Below the pieces are notes generated by a model. The model was not told the origin of the DNA. It worked only from the letters and a program-made list of their open reading frames with translations, and made no database searches. A stretch of 64,000 nt of DNA. Origin: Falsibacillus pallidus. Lineage in GTDB: Bacteria; Bacillota; Bacilli; Bacillales; DSM-25281. The stretch is taken from positions 186,001 to 250,000 of the forward strand of contig NZ_QQAY01000002.1 of assembly GCF_003350505.1 (NCBI RefSeq). The letters run 5' to 3'. The position numbers and the translations under genes are program-made. This document shows positions 49,846 through 58,775 of this stretch, in pieces. Every line of letters starts with the position of its first letter. Position 1 is the stretch's first letter.

Positions 49846-51669
49846 ATGTCAATCATGAAAAGGATTTTAATCGGCCGTCCGTTGAAATCCACTGAATTAA
49901 GTGAACAAAAGCTGAACAAAACGAAGGCGCTGGCCATTCTTTCGTCAGATGCCCTATCATCTATCGCCTATGGTCCGGAGCAAATCTTGATAGCGCTCAT
50001 GGTCATTGGATCTGCGGCTTTCTGGTATTCCATACCGGTCGCAGTCGGGGTCATCATTCTTTTAACAGCACTTATCTTATCCTATAGACAAATTATTTTT
50101 GCCTATCCTCATGGCGGCGGGGCATATGTTGTTTCGAAGAACAATCTTGGAGTCAACGCAGGGCTGATCGCAGGGGGTTCCCTGCTGGTGGATTACATTT
50201 TAACTGTTGCAGTAAGTGTATCTGCAGGAACGGATGCGATAACCTCGGCATTCCCTGCACTCCACAGTCACACTGTGGAAATTGCTGTAATTTTCGTCAT
50301 CTTGATCACCATTTTAAATTTGCGCGGGCTGACAGAGTCTGCTTCTATTTTAGCATATCCTGTGTATCTTTTTGTCCTGGCCTTTATCCTGCTGATTGGC
50401 GGGGGGATTTACAAAATCGTGACGGGCGACGTTTCAGCCAGCGCCCATACGCCAATCGGGACACCGGTAGCCGGCATCAGCCTGTTCATTTTGCTGAGGA
50501 CATTCGCATCAGGATGTTCGGCGTTGACCGGTGTGGAGGCAATCTCCAATGCCATTCCGCACTTTAAAGACCCTGCACCGAACAATGCGGCAAAAACATT
50601 GTTGGCAATGGGGGGATTATTGGCTGCGCTGTTTGCCGGTATTGTGTACTTAGCCTATTACTTGGGAACGGTGCCGAATGAAAAGGTAACGGTTGTATCG
50701 CAAATGGCGGAAGAAATTTTCGGAAGGAATGTGTTTTATTACTTTATTCAAGGGACAACTGCCTTGATATTGATTCTTGCAGCCAATACAGGCTATTCTG
50801 CCTTTCCGCTGCTCGCTGTGAACTTGGCCAAAGATAAATTCATTCCTAGGATGTTTCTGATCCGCGGCGACAGGCTTGGCTATTCGAATGGAATCATCAT
50901 ACTTGGATTCTTCTCCATCCTGCTCATCCTTGCTTTCCAAGCTAAGACAGAACATCTTATCCCGCTTTATGCGGTGGGGGTTTTCCTTCCGTTTACCTTG
51001 TCACAGACAGGGATGATGGTGAAATGGATGCGGGAAAAGCCGAAGGGATGGAGGCAGAAGCTTACCATCAATACGATTGGTGCTGCCATCAGTTTGATTG
51101 TCACCATCATGTTTTTCCTGACGAAATTTCCAAAGGTATGGCCGATCCTGGTTTTCCTTCCACTCATTGTGCTGCTGTTTCACAGGATCCGCCGACATTA
51201 CGATGCGGTGGGGGATCAGCTCAGATTGAGTACTTGTGAACCGGCATTCAAAATCGAAGGAAATGTCATGATCGTTCCTGTTGCAGGAATGACCCATGTA
51301 GTAGAGAATTCGCTGAATTATGCGAAATCCCTTCATCCAGATCAAATAATTGCTGTGTATATTGCATTTGAGAGGGACAGTGAAAAAGAATTCGAGGAAA
51401 AATGGAAGAAGTGGCAGCCCGACATTCGTTTGGTGACCCTTCATTCACACTATCGGAGCATCATCAACCCATTGACGAAGTTTGTTGATACGGTCGAGAA
51501 AAAAGCGAAGGAAGGAAACTACAGGGTAACGGTCGTGATCCCGCAGTTCATTCCAAAAAAAGGCTGGCACAACATCCTTCACAACCAATCAAGCCTTTTG
51601 ATTCGGACGTTCCTTCTGTACCGGAGAGATGTCATTGTCACCACAGTCCCTTTCCATTTGAAGAAATAA
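49846..51669 (+). CDS. kimA: High-affinity potassium importer KimA (YdaO)
   Basis: 607 residues from ATG 49846. N-terminal APC-type transporter with 12 membrane segments (about 30-440; ALAILSSDALSSIAYGPEQI, FAYPHGGGAYVVSKNNLG, ALTGVEAISNAIPHFKDP) and a C-terminal cytoplasmic domain (about 445-607). KimA is a proton-coupled K+ importer and its activity is inhibited by c-di-AMP. The upstream ydaO riboswitch gives the second level of control. Terminator follows. Confidence 0.94.
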   Translation: MSIMKRILIGRPLKSTELSEQKLNKTKALAILSSDALSSIAYGPEQILIALMVIGSAAFWYSIPVAVGVIILLTALILSYRQIIFAYPHGGGAYVVSKNNLGVNAGLIAGGSLLVDYILTVAVSVSAGTDAITSAFPALHSHTVEIAVIFVILITILNLRGLTESASILAYPVYLFVLAFILLIGGGIYKIVTGDVSASAHTPIGTPVAGISLFILLRTFASGCSALTGVEAISNAIPHFKDPAPNNAAKTLLAMGGLLAALFAGIVYLAYYLGTVPNEKVTVVSQMAEEIFGRNVFYYFIQGTTALILILAANTGYSAFPLLAVNLAKDKFIPRMFLIRGDRLGYSNGIIILGFFSILLILAFQAKTEHLIPLYAVGVFLPFTLSQTGMMVKWMREKPKGWRQKLTINTIGAAISLIVTIMFFLTKFPKVWPILVFLPLIVLLFHRIRRHYDAVGDQLRLSTCEPAFKIEGNVMIVPVAGMTHVVENSLNYAKSLHPDQIIAVYIAFERDSEKEFEEKWKKWQPDIRLVTLHSHYRSIINPLTKFVDTVEKKAKEGNYRVTVVIPQFIPKKGWHNILHNQSSLLIRTFLLYRRDVIVTTVPFHLKK

Positions 51670-51674
51670 TTACG

Positions 51675-51706
51675 AGCCGGTTCCCATTGGGGAATCGGTT
51701 TTTTCT
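51675..51706 (+). terminator. Terminator after kimA
   Basis: AGCCGGTTCCC / GGGAATCGGTT arms, four-base loop, TTTTTT. Confidence 0.88.
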
Positions 51707-51802
51707 TGCTGATCAAGGTACTTTCCCTTTTCCTGCATATTTTTTCCTGAACTGCACATTTTAATAGTATTAAAATGGTTATAGAAGGTTGAGGTTTTTA
51801 GG

Positions 51803-52807
51803 TTGGCATCAAAAAATCCGATTTCTTCATCTGAATTAGGGATGCTGTGGCTAACATTTCAGGAGAAGACGCTGATATTACGAGTGCTCGAATATTTTAT
51901 CGAAAAAGCCGACGACCAGCAGGCGAAGAATATCATGGGTGGCCTGTGGCAGGAGCTCGATTATTATGTCAAAAAAATAAAAGACATCTTTAAAGAAGAA
52001 GGTGCTGCGATTCCGGTCGGTTTTACAAGCAAGGATGTTAACCTCAATGCCCCGAAGCTTTTTGACAATGGTTTTGACATCATGTTTCTCCGAATCCTTA
52101 AGGAAGTCAGCATGGGGATGTATACAATCAATTTAAATATGTCCTATCGGGATGACGTCATGTCTCTATATGAAGGGTTAACGACGATTACTCAGCGTGT
52201 ATATAAACTATCGACTCTCTATCTCCTTGATAAAGGAATTCTAACCGTTCCGCCGCATGTCACTATGCCAAAAACAACAGACTTCATCCATGAAAAAAGT
52301 TATTTAAAAGGTTTGTTCACTCTAAGTGAAAAAAGGCCGTTAAATGATATTGAACTGGGGATCCTCCATCATGGTATCGAAACGAATAACATTGGGATGC
52401 AGCTTGTCACAGGTTTCGCACAATGTTCTGAGGATAAGGAAGTCAAAGAATATTTTGTGAAGGGGCTTGATTTGGCTAAGCAGCAGATTAAACTCTTCCA
52501 GAAAACTTTGCTGGACAGTGATGTGCAATTTTCTGCAACTTCCGGGTGCACGGTTACAACTTCGACGATCGCGCCGTTTTCCCAAAGATTGATGATGTAC
52601 TGCGTGTATCTTTTGAACGGCTTCGGGCTGGTGGGCAGCGGTTTTGGAGCAATGTTCAGCTTGCGAACCGATTTAGCTTTGAATAATGCTTTGGTATCAA
52701 AGGACATTTATATGTATGCAGCGGAGGGAATAAGAATTTTGATCAAAAATGGATGGATGGAAGAGCCTCCGCAGATGGAGGATCGGAACGGATTGATAGG
52801 GGATTAG
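51803..52807 (+). CDS. DUF3231 protein
   Basis: 334 residues from TTG 51803. Two tandem four-helix, ferritin-like halves (about 10-165 and 180-325), the layout of DUF3231, each opening with a helix pattern such as ELGMLWLTFQEKTLILRVLE. In Bacillus these are often spore-associated and related to the CotF fold. No metal-binding motif is obvious. Terminator at 52812. Confidence 0.82.
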   Translation: MASKNPISSSELGMLWLTFQEKTLILRVLEYFIEKADDQQAKNIMGGLWQELDYYVKKIKDIFKEEGAAIPVGFTSKDVNLNAPKLFDNGFDIMFLRILKEVSMGMYTINLNMSYRDDVMSLYEGLTTITQRVYKLSTLYLLDKGILTVPPHVTMPKTTDFIHEKSYLKGLFTLSEKRPLNDIELGILHHGIETNNIGMQLVTGFAQCSEDKEVKEYFVKGLDLAKQQIKLFQKTLLDSDVQFSATSGCTVTTSTIAPFSQRLMMYCVYLLNGFGLVGSGFGAMFSLRTDLALNNALVSKDIYMYAAEGIRILIKNGWMEEPPQMEDRNGLIGD

Positions 52808-52811
52808 ATTT

Positions 52812-52842
52812 GGGCTAAGCATTTTTGCTGGCCCTTTTTTTA
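52812..52842 (+). terminator. Terminator after DUF3231 gene
   Basis: GGGC..AGC / GCT..GCCC hairpin and TTTTTTT. Confidence 0.75.
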
Positions 52843-52862
52843 TTTTTTCCATAATTTTTACT

Positions 52863-52898
52863 TTAGGGTGTCCTTTTTCCTTTTGGACTTGTATATAG
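52863..52898 (+). promoter_or_regulatory. Shared promoter-like box, copy 2 (DnaD gene)
   Basis: TTAGGGTGTCCTTTTTCCTT (GTGTCC at 52868) then TTGTATATAG (52889-52898), 21 bp start to start, as in the YvrJ cassette box at 42606-42641. Lies 24 bases ahead of the DnaD gene start, the same distance as in copy 1. Confidence 0.7.
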
Positions 52899-52922
52899 GA
52901 GGTAAAAAAAGGAGAATTACTT

Positions 52923-53825
52923 ATGACGAAATGTTTAGTCCACGAAAGTCCGATTCTAGTTCTGCCCTCATTGGCTGTGAAGGCGGGGTTGAATGAAGCC
53001 ATCATCCTCCAGCAGTTCCATTACTGGATTTCTTCAAGCCGGCATGAACACGAGGGAAGAAAATGGGTGTACAACACCTACGAACAATGGCAGAAGCAAT
53101 TCCCTTTTTGGTCTATCAGCACAATAAGAAGGACGATTGCGAAGCTTGAAAAAGATGGCTGGATCGAGAGTAGGAATTATAATAAATCGAAATTGGATAA
53201 CACGAAATGGTACAGCATTTGCTACGAAAAACTATCCGAAGTGGAAGGCATTGATGTCGAGCCTGACCACGAACTGAATCAAACTGAACAGCTCGATGAA
53301 TCAAATCGGACAGACGACCTGGTCAATATGGACAAGCCATTACCAGAGAGTACTTCAGAGAATCCAGCAGAGAATTCCAAACAAGTAGAAGATGCCGCGC
53401 AGGCTGCGGATCCACTTCATTTTTTCGAGGTAAATGGGTTTGGCTATCCTGGCCATTATATTCGGGAGAAAATCACGCATTGGTGCACGGATCTATCGAA
53501 AGAGCTTGTGGTAGAAGCAATGAAAATGGCTTTAGAGCGCGGGGTGAAGAACTGGAAATACGCCGAGTGCATTCTCATCAACTGGGTGGATCAGGACATC
53601 CAGTCCCTTGAAGATGTACAAGTTTTGCAGAAAAAGCATCGAGAGAGCAAAAAGCAAAGAGTTCCTCAGCGAAAGCAGAATAAGGTACGGGTAGAAAAAA
53701 TACCAGAGTGGCTGGAGAAAAAAGAAGAATACAAGCAGGAGGAAAAAGATCCAATCTTAATAGAAAAAAAGAGAAAAATGATCGAAATTCAACAGAAGTA
53801 TCAAGGTAAAGAGAATCAAAGGTAG
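52923..53825 (+). CDS. DnaD-domain replication-initiation-like protein
   Basis: 300 residues; AAAAGGAGAA precedes ATG. N-terminal winged helix of the phage/plasmid replication type (about 10-95: AVKAGLNEAIILQQFHYWIS, FPFWSISTIRRTIAKLEKDG), an acidic linker (about 110-160), a C-terminal DnaD-like domain (about 165-235: YIREKITHWCTDLSKELVVE, WKYAECILINWVDQDI) and a basic tail rich in Lys, Gln and Arg. Such proteins load helicases or bind DNA at origins. It stands alone with no phage genes near. Its promoter box is shared with the YvrJ cassette. Confidence 0.85.
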   Translation: MTKCLVHESPILVLPSLAVKAGLNEAIILQQFHYWISSSRHEHEGRKWVYNTYEQWQKQFPFWSISTIRRTIAKLEKDGWIESRNYNKSKLDNTKWYSICYEKLSEVEGIDVEPDHELNQTEQLDESNRTDDLVNMDKPLPESTSENPAENSKQVEDAAQAADPLHFFEVNGFGYPGHYIREKITHWCTDLSKELVVEAMKMALERGVKNWKYAECILINWVDQDIQSLEDVQVLQKKHRESKKQRVPQRKQNKVRVEKIPEWLEKKEEYKQEEKDPILIEKKRKMIEIQQKYQGKENQR

Positions 53826-53878
53826 ATAGATGACTTTCGCAAAACATCCAACCCACCGCAAAAAATAGTCAATCAAAG

Positions 53879-53904
53879 TGAAAGTTCCAGTGGCTTATTC
53901 CGTC
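53879..53904 (+). promoter_or_regulatory. ECF sigma autoregulatory promoter
   Basis: -35 TGAAAG (53879-53884), 16-bp spacer, -10 CGTC (53901-53904), which agrees with the Bacillus ECF consensus TGAAAC-N16-CGTC. Drives the sigma gene 33 bases downstream, so the factor probably activates itself. Confidence 0.8.
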
Positions 53905-53937
53905 TAATGTATAAGGGCATAGAGGGGGATAGAACGA

Positions 53938-54468
53938 ATGTCGATACAAAAAATTGAGAGTTGGTTCCATGACTATCATCAGGATATTTATAACTTCTTG
54001 ATTTATTATGTGGGATCCACCGATGTAGAAGATATGCTGCAAGAGGTTTTCATCCGGGCATTGAAAGGAATCCATACATTTCGGGGCGACAGCAATCCGA
54101 AAACGTGGCTATTTTCGATCGCCAGGAATATAGCCGTGGATGTTAAACGAAAAGAGAAAAGCGATTTTCAAAAAGTATCCGCTTTGCAAAATCAAATCGA
54201 TGTGGGAAATGTGCATGCCGCTACGCCTGAGGAGGCGTTTGAATTAGATCAGCGCAAAAGTGAGCTGATTGCTGCCATCCGAACGCTGAAGCAAAATTAT
54301 CAGGACGTCATTTTCCTGCGGGCACTTAAGGAGTTTTCCATTGAAGAAACGGCAGAAATCCTTGGCTGGAAAACGAATAAAGTCAGTGTGACCTATCACA
54401 GGGCCATAAAAACACTCCGAGACCATCTCATTGAAAAGGGGGGATATCCTGAATGGATCGATTTATGA
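53938..54468 (+). CDS. ECF-type RNA polymerase sigma factor
   Basis: 176 residues. Region 2 (about 10-75: YVGSTDVEDMLQEVFIRALK, FRGDSNPKTWLFSIARNIAV) and region 4 (about 112-165: LRALKEFSIEETAEILGWKT, VSVTYHRAIKTLRDHL). Of the SigM/SigX/SigV style group. GAGGGGGAT precedes ATG. It overlaps the next gene by 16 bases, which is the usual sigma/anti-sigma arrangement, and has an ECF-type promoter of its own. Confidence 0.93.
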   Translation: MSIQKIESWFHDYHQDIYNFLIYYVGSTDVEDMLQEVFIRALKGIHTFRGDSNPKTWLFSIARNIAVDVKRKEKSDFQKVSALQNQIDVGNVHAATPEEAFELDQRKSELIAAIRTLKQNYQDVIFLRALKEFSIEETAEILGWKTNKVSVTYHRAIKTLRDHLIEKGGYPEWIDL

Positions 54469-55745
54469 AAGAAGATCAATTAGTAGTAAAAGAAATCAAC
54501 AGCCTGCCACAGGGAAAAACATTGTCTGAGGAAAAACAAAGCCAGATACTTCAGGCACTGCGGCTCGAGCATGAAAAAATGGAGAAACTAAATCGTAAAA
54601 AGTCCATATTCAGATGGATTGGCAGCAGTGTATTGATCGCTGCGGCTGCTTCACTTTTCCTTGTACTCGCCCTTCAGCAAAACGATGTGAAGGATCTTGG
54701 GGAAATCAAACAGCATCATCCAGTCAAACAGGTTCCATCCCCTGCGGAAACATTCAATGACCTTTATCAAGACCATCCGGATTTCCAGCCTGTTTTCATG
54801 GATTTCGAAGGTGGCCTGTGGGCTGTGGGAGAAAAAGATGTCTATCATTTAAGTAATAGGAAATGGACGAGAGTGACGCCTAGCGGATTTTCATATAATA
54901 TGAACGCCCCCGAAACTGGCAGCGCCATTTTCCTAAGTAAGGAGCGTGCTGTCATTGCTGTTCAAGATCCTGATAACTTTAAAGTGAAATTATATTCTAC
55001 TCAAGACGGTGGAAAAACGTGGTCGGCTACCTCATTTGGAGAAATGATGACAAGTGTGAAAATGACTTCCATCAATGAAAACGAGATATGGCTGCTTGGC
55101 ATTGGTGATGCAGGAATGGGCAGCAGCGCTCAAATTGTCTATCGCTCCTCTGATGGAGGCAAGACATGGGATAAAGTGAATGAGGAGCGAACTTCCGGAA
55201 GTAAGCTTGATATTACATTTGTTGATGAGAAAAGCGGATTCATGGCTATTCAAAGCAATTATCCCGGAGCACAGTATTTTCACACAGAGGATAGTGGGGC
55301 GACATGGGAGCGAAAAGGGCTGCCGATTTATCCTGGAATTGAACCAGAGCTGCAGCAGCCGCTTGCCAACCCAACTTTCTTTTCGAACGGAAATGGGGTA
55401 TTTCCTGTACGGGGAGACCAATCCTTCCTTCTATATGAAACAAAAGATAATGGGCAGACATGGAGTGCAGATAAACCTGTTCTGAAAACCGATTATTACA
55501 TTAACAAAGTCTATTTCTATGATCAGCGTAATGGATGGCTCTTTACGGAAAACAGCATCTATCATACAGTGAACGGCGGGGAGTCATGGGAAAATTATTC
55601 GGATATCCCGAAATTCCCGTTTATTCACGAGATTCATTTTGACTCACCTGAAAATGGTCAGATTATATCCATTGAAGATGGACATTCAACATTATTTACA
55701 ACGGATGATGGAGGAAAGAGCTGGACCGAAACATCCTTTCAATAA
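54453..55745 (+). CDS. Membrane-anchored anti-sigma-like protein with beta-propeller
   Basis: 430 residues. Cytoplasmic N-terminal segment (about 1-48), one membrane segment (about 51-70: WIGSSVLIAAAASLFLVLAL), then an extracytoplasmic domain with six BNR/YCF48-like repeats of the form xDGGKTWxx (TQDGGKTWSA, SSDGGKTWDK, TEDSGATWER, TKDNGQTWSA, TVNGGESWEN, TTDDGGKSWTE). I infer an anti-sigma factor holding the overlapping ECF sigma at the membrane and a propeller that senses an envelope signal. The N-terminal part lacks a zinc HxxxCxxC motif. Confidence 0.78.
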   Translation: MDRFMKEDQLVVKEINSLPQGKTLSEEKQSQILQALRLEHEKMEKLNRKKSIFRWIGSSVLIAAAASLFLVLALQQNDVKDLGEIKQHHPVKQVPSPAETFNDLYQDHPDFQPVFMDFEGGLWAVGEKDVYHLSNRKWTRVTPSGFSYNMNAPETGSAIFLSKERAVIAVQDPDNFKVKLYSTQDGGKTWSATSFGEMMTSVKMTSINENEIWLLGIGDAGMGSSAQIVYRSSDGGKTWDKVNEERTSGSKLDITFVDEKSGFMAIQSNYPGAQYFHTEDSGATWERKGLPIYPGIEPELQQPLANPTFFSNGNGVFPVRGDQSFLLYETKDNGQTWSADKPVLKTDYYINKVYFYDQRNGWLFTENSIYHTVNGGESWENYSDIPKFPFIHEIHFDSPENGQIISIEDGHSTLFTTDDGGKSWTETSFQ

Positions 55746-55760
55746 ATGAATGCCTGTGAC

Positions 55761-55797
55761 AAACCAGCTTGGACAATTTGTCTGAGCGGTTTTTTTA
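55761..55797 (+). terminator. Terminator of the sigma operon
   Basis: AACCAGCTTGGACA / TGTCTGAGCGGTT paired arms and TTTTTTT. Confidence 0.8.
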
Positions 55798-55902
55798 GAC
55801 AAAGCATTTTTTGGAAAGAATAATGAATGTCAACTGCAAAAGTATCCATATTAATAGGGAGGCTTTGAAGTGACGAAACGAAAAATTCCGAGGTGAGTAG
55901 GT

Positions 55903-56106
55903 TTGAAGGAAATGACGCAAAAGGAATTATCTTATGTCGAAGATGAAATCAGAGCGGAAGAAATTACCGCGAAGACTCTCAACTGGTGTGCATCCATGTG
56001 CCTGGACATTGAACTCAGGGATGCACTGGCAGATATGGCGGAACGGCATCAATTGAGGATTGCTGCCTTATCGAAATATTTTCATGAATCTGGTCCGATC
56101 CAATAA
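55903..56106 (+). CDS. Small CotF-like protein
   Basis: 67 residues from TTG 55903 (GAGGTGAGTAGG ahead). Two amphipathic helices with a Cys (TLNWCASMCLDIEL). Directly followed by a second small gene of the same helical type; both suggest short CotF/ferritin-like spore proteins. The family call is tentative. Confidence 0.62.
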   Translation: MKEMTQKELSYVEDEIRAEEITAKTLNWCASMCLDIELRDALADMAERHQLRIAALSKYFHESGPIQ

Positions 56107-56121
56107 CAGGGAGGTGCTTAT

Positions 56122-56412
56122 ATGCCCAATAATATAGAAGAAAGAGGATTGACCGAACGGGAGATGCTTCAATTGTGCCTGGAGCTTGAAAAGGCGCGCT
56201 GCCACAGCATCACCGATATCTTGACAGAGTGTGCGAATGAAGAACTTTGCAGCGTGTACAGGCAAAGCCTGGATAATGCATTCGATATCCATCGTGAATT
56301 GTTTAATATCCTTAATCAAAAAGGCTGGTATAAGGTATTGCCTGCCCATGTGGCACAAATAGAAGAAGTACAAAACATGATGCGGGATAATCTGAATCCG
56401 GACCATGAATGA
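56122..56412 (+). CDS. Coat-F-like small protein
   Basis: 96 residues. LTEREMLQLCLELEKARCHS, ANEELCSVYRQSLDNAFDIH and ILNQKGWYKVLPA, the pattern of short CotF-family spore coat proteins (Coat_F, ferritin-like helices). GGGAGG precedes ATG 16 bases after the previous gene, so both form an operon. Terminator behind. Confidence 0.75.
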   Translation: MPNNIEERGLTEREMLQLCLELEKARCHSITDILTECANEELCSVYRQSLDNAFDIHRELFNILNQKGWYKVLPAHVAQIEEVQNMMRDNLNPDHE

Positions 56413-56439
56413 TTGCCCAATTACTTTGGGTAATTTTTT
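56412..56439 (+). terminator. Terminator
   Basis: ATTGCCCAA / TTGGGTAAT arms, short loop, TTTTTTT. Confidence 0.82.
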
Positions 56440-56527
56440 TGTCTATTTTTCAAGAGACGAAAAATTCGTATAATAGCAGCTCCTTATTTATAATAAAGGT
56501 AAGTAATGGAGGAAAGGTTGGATACAT

Positions 56528-57577
56528 ATGACAAGTAAACATGCGGTGAAACTGACTTCTTTATCTTCTAAAGGAGGCTGCGGCTGCAAAATCGGACCTG
56601 CTGATTTAGCACAGGTGCTACGGTCCTTGCCGGCTGCCGTTCCAAATCCGAATGTCCTGGTTGGACTCGATACTAGTGACGATGCAGGTGTGTACAAGCT
56701 GACGGATGATCTGGCGATTGTACAGACGCTTGATTTTTTCACACCGATTGTAGACGATCCTTATTCCTTTGGTCAAGTGGCTGCGGCCAATGCTATCAGC
56801 GACATTTATGCGATGGGCGGCAAGCCTTTGACGGCACTGAATATCGTTGCATTTCCGATCGCCTCGTTGGATAAAGAAATACTGGCCGACATCCTCCGCG
56901 GAGCAGGGGACAAATTGAAAGAAGCAGGAGCATCACTTGTCGGAGGGCATTCCATTGATGACAAGGAGCCGAAATTCGGAATGGCTGTCACTGGTACCGT
57001 GCATCCAGACAAAATCCGTACAAATGCCGGTGCCAAAGCAGGGGATAAGCTGATCCTTACAAAACCAATCGGCGTCGGTATTTTAACGAGCGCCATTAAA
57101 AACAATCTTCTAAGCGATGAAGAAATCGAGCGTGTGACGAAAGTGATGACGACACTAAATAAAACGGCTGCAGAAATCATGGAGCCATTTGATGTGCATG
57201 CATGTACGGATGTGACTGGCTTCGGACTTTTAGGCCATGCTTCTGAAATGGCAAAGGGAAGCAGCAAACTTCTGCAGATCGACCACTCCAAGGTGCCTGT
57301 GCTGCCTCGGGCAAGAGAAATTGCAGAAAGAGGCGTCATCCCTGGAGGAACAAAGAACAACTTTGCTCACCTGGAAGGATCCGTGACATTCCCAGAGGAT
57401 ATGGATCAAGTAGATCAATGGATTCTATGTGATGCTGTGACATCCGGCGGGTTATTAATTTCCGTTTCCGGCGCACAAGCAGAAGACCTTCATCAGAAAT
57501 TGCAAGAAGCAGGTGTGGAAGCCGCAATAATTGGAGAAGTTGTTAAGGAAGATAAAGGGCATATCACAGTCATATAA
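56528..57577 (+). CDS. selD: Selenide, water dikinase
   Basis: 349 residues. Active-site segment GGCGCKIGPADLAQVL (about 17-32) has Cys and Lys where some SelD have selenocysteine; then GLDTSDDAGVYKL, AANAISDIYAMGGKPLTALN and DVTGFGLLGHASEM. It makes selenophosphate from selenide and ATP. It is followed 30 bases later by mnmH, the consumer of selenophosphate for tRNA modification. AGGAAAGG precedes ATG. Confidence 0.95.
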   Translation: MTSKHAVKLTSLSSKGGCGCKIGPADLAQVLRSLPAAVPNPNVLVGLDTSDDAGVYKLTDDLAIVQTLDFFTPIVDDPYSFGQVAAANAISDIYAMGGKPLTALNIVAFPIASLDKEILADILRGAGDKLKEAGASLVGGHSIDDKEPKFGMAVTGTVHPDKIRTNAGAKAGDKLILTKPIGVGILTSAIKNNLLSDEEIERVTKVMTTLNKTAAEIMEPFDVHACTDVTGFGLLGHASEMAKGSSKLLQIDHSKVPVLPRAREIAERGVIPGGTKNNFAHLEGSVTFPEDMDQVDQWILCDAVTSGGLLISVSGAQAEDLHQKLQEAGVEAAIIGEVVKEDKGHITVI

Positions 57578-57607
57578 TCATACAAGTAGTAAGAGAGGCG
57601 AACGAAT

Positions 57608-58654
57608 GTGTTTAAGGATTTGACGATTCAAGAGCTATTGGAAGCTAGGAAAAATAAGAAGATAACCCTGATCGACGTACGCTCGCCTTCTGAATACAAG
57701 ACTGCCACCATCCCTGGCAGCATCAACATTCCCATTTTCACTGACGAAGAGCGCGGAGAGATAGGGACCATTTATAAACAAGTAAATGTAGAAGCGGCTA
57801 AAGAAAGAGGACTTGAAATCGTATCAGCAAAACTCCCGCAGTTTATAAAAGAATTCAGTATGCTGGAGGGTGATCGGGTGGTATTTTGCTGGAGAGGCGG
57901 AATGCGGAGCAAAACCTCAGCAACAGTGGTGGATTTGATGGGTATACCTGTAAGCCGGCTCCAAGGCGGAGTCAGGTCCTACCGCAGATGGGTTGTGAAG
58001 GCACTTGAAGAATCTAATTTCACTCAGGATGCATTCGTTCTGAATGGATATACGGGTTCAGGAAAAACCACCATTTTACGTCGTTTGAAAAAACAAGGTT
58101 TCCCTGTCTTGGACCTGGAGCAGATGGCTAATCATCGGGGGTCGATTTTCGGACAAATTGGGTTGACGCCAAATAATCAAAAAATGTTCGAAGCGCTGCT
58201 CATTGAAGAAATGCAGGGTCTTGAGAATAGCCCATATTTTTTAATAGAAGCAGAAAGTCAAAGAATCGGGAAAATCATGCTGCCTCAATGGATTATGGAT
58301 AAAAAAGAAAACGGTATTCAATTTTTTATCGATATGCCCCTGGAGATAAGAGCGTTAAATATCCTGGAAGAGTACCGTCCGTGGGAGCATGCAGAAGAGT
58401 GCATGATATCATTTCAAAAAATTAAGAGGCGCATTCATACCCCAATTGCTGCGCAGATCGAAAAAGACCTTGAACTTGGCCGGTACGAGTCTGCCGTCCA
58501 GATGCTGCTTGCCTATTATTACGATCCGCGCTATGAACATACAGCGAGCCAATATCCAAAAGAAAAGCAAATGAGGTTGAAGGTAAGCAACATAGAAGAG
58601 GCAGCCAATGCCATTCGTGAACTGATGGATTCTAAATTGAAAATTAGGCAATAA
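57608..58654 (+). CDS. mnmH: tRNA 2-selenouridine synthase
   Basis: 348 residues from GTG 57608 (GAGAGGCG ahead). N-terminal rhodanese domain with the catalytic Cys in VVFCWRGGMRSKTSA (about 92-106) and a C-terminal P-loop domain with NGYTGSGKTTILRRL (about 146-160). It replaces sulfur by selenium in 2-thiouridine at the wobble base of tRNA(Lys/Glu/Gln). Forms an operon with selD; no selA or selB is present near, so selenium seems used for tRNA rather than selenocysteine, at least from this locus. Terminator behind. Confidence 0.94.
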   Translation: MFKDLTIQELLEARKNKKITLIDVRSPSEYKTATIPGSINIPIFTDEERGEIGTIYKQVNVEAAKERGLEIVSAKLPQFIKEFSMLEGDRVVFCWRGGMRSKTSATVVDLMGIPVSRLQGGVRSYRRWVVKALEESNFTQDAFVLNGYTGSGKTTILRRLKKQGFPVLDLEQMANHRGSIFGQIGLTPNNQKMFEALLIEEMQGLENSPYFLIEAESQRIGKIMLPQWIMDKKENGIQFFIDMPLEIRALNILEEYRPWEHAEECMISFQKIKRRIHTPIAAQIEKDLELGRYESAVQMLLAYYYDPRYEHTASQYPKEKQMRLKVSNIEEAANAIRELMDSKLKIRQ

Positions 58655-58659
58655 AGTAC

Positions 58660-58692
58660 AAAAACCTCAGAGTGGATTCTGAGGTTTTTTAT
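58660..58692 (+). terminator. Terminator of selD-mnmH
   Basis: AAACCTCAGA / TCTGAGGTTT arms, six-base loop, T-run. Confidence 0.92.
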
Positions 58693-58775
58693 TTTGGCGC
58701 TTTTCGGATAGATTGTTGCTATTTTAACCACCTTTATAAGAAGTGATAAATTACCTATCAGGAGGCGGTTTCTCA

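Noticed and set aside
52923-53825. DnaD-domain protein as a sign of a prophage
   Set aside because: No integrase, terminase, capsid, tail or lysis genes in the neighbourhood; flanks are ordinary chromosomal genes.
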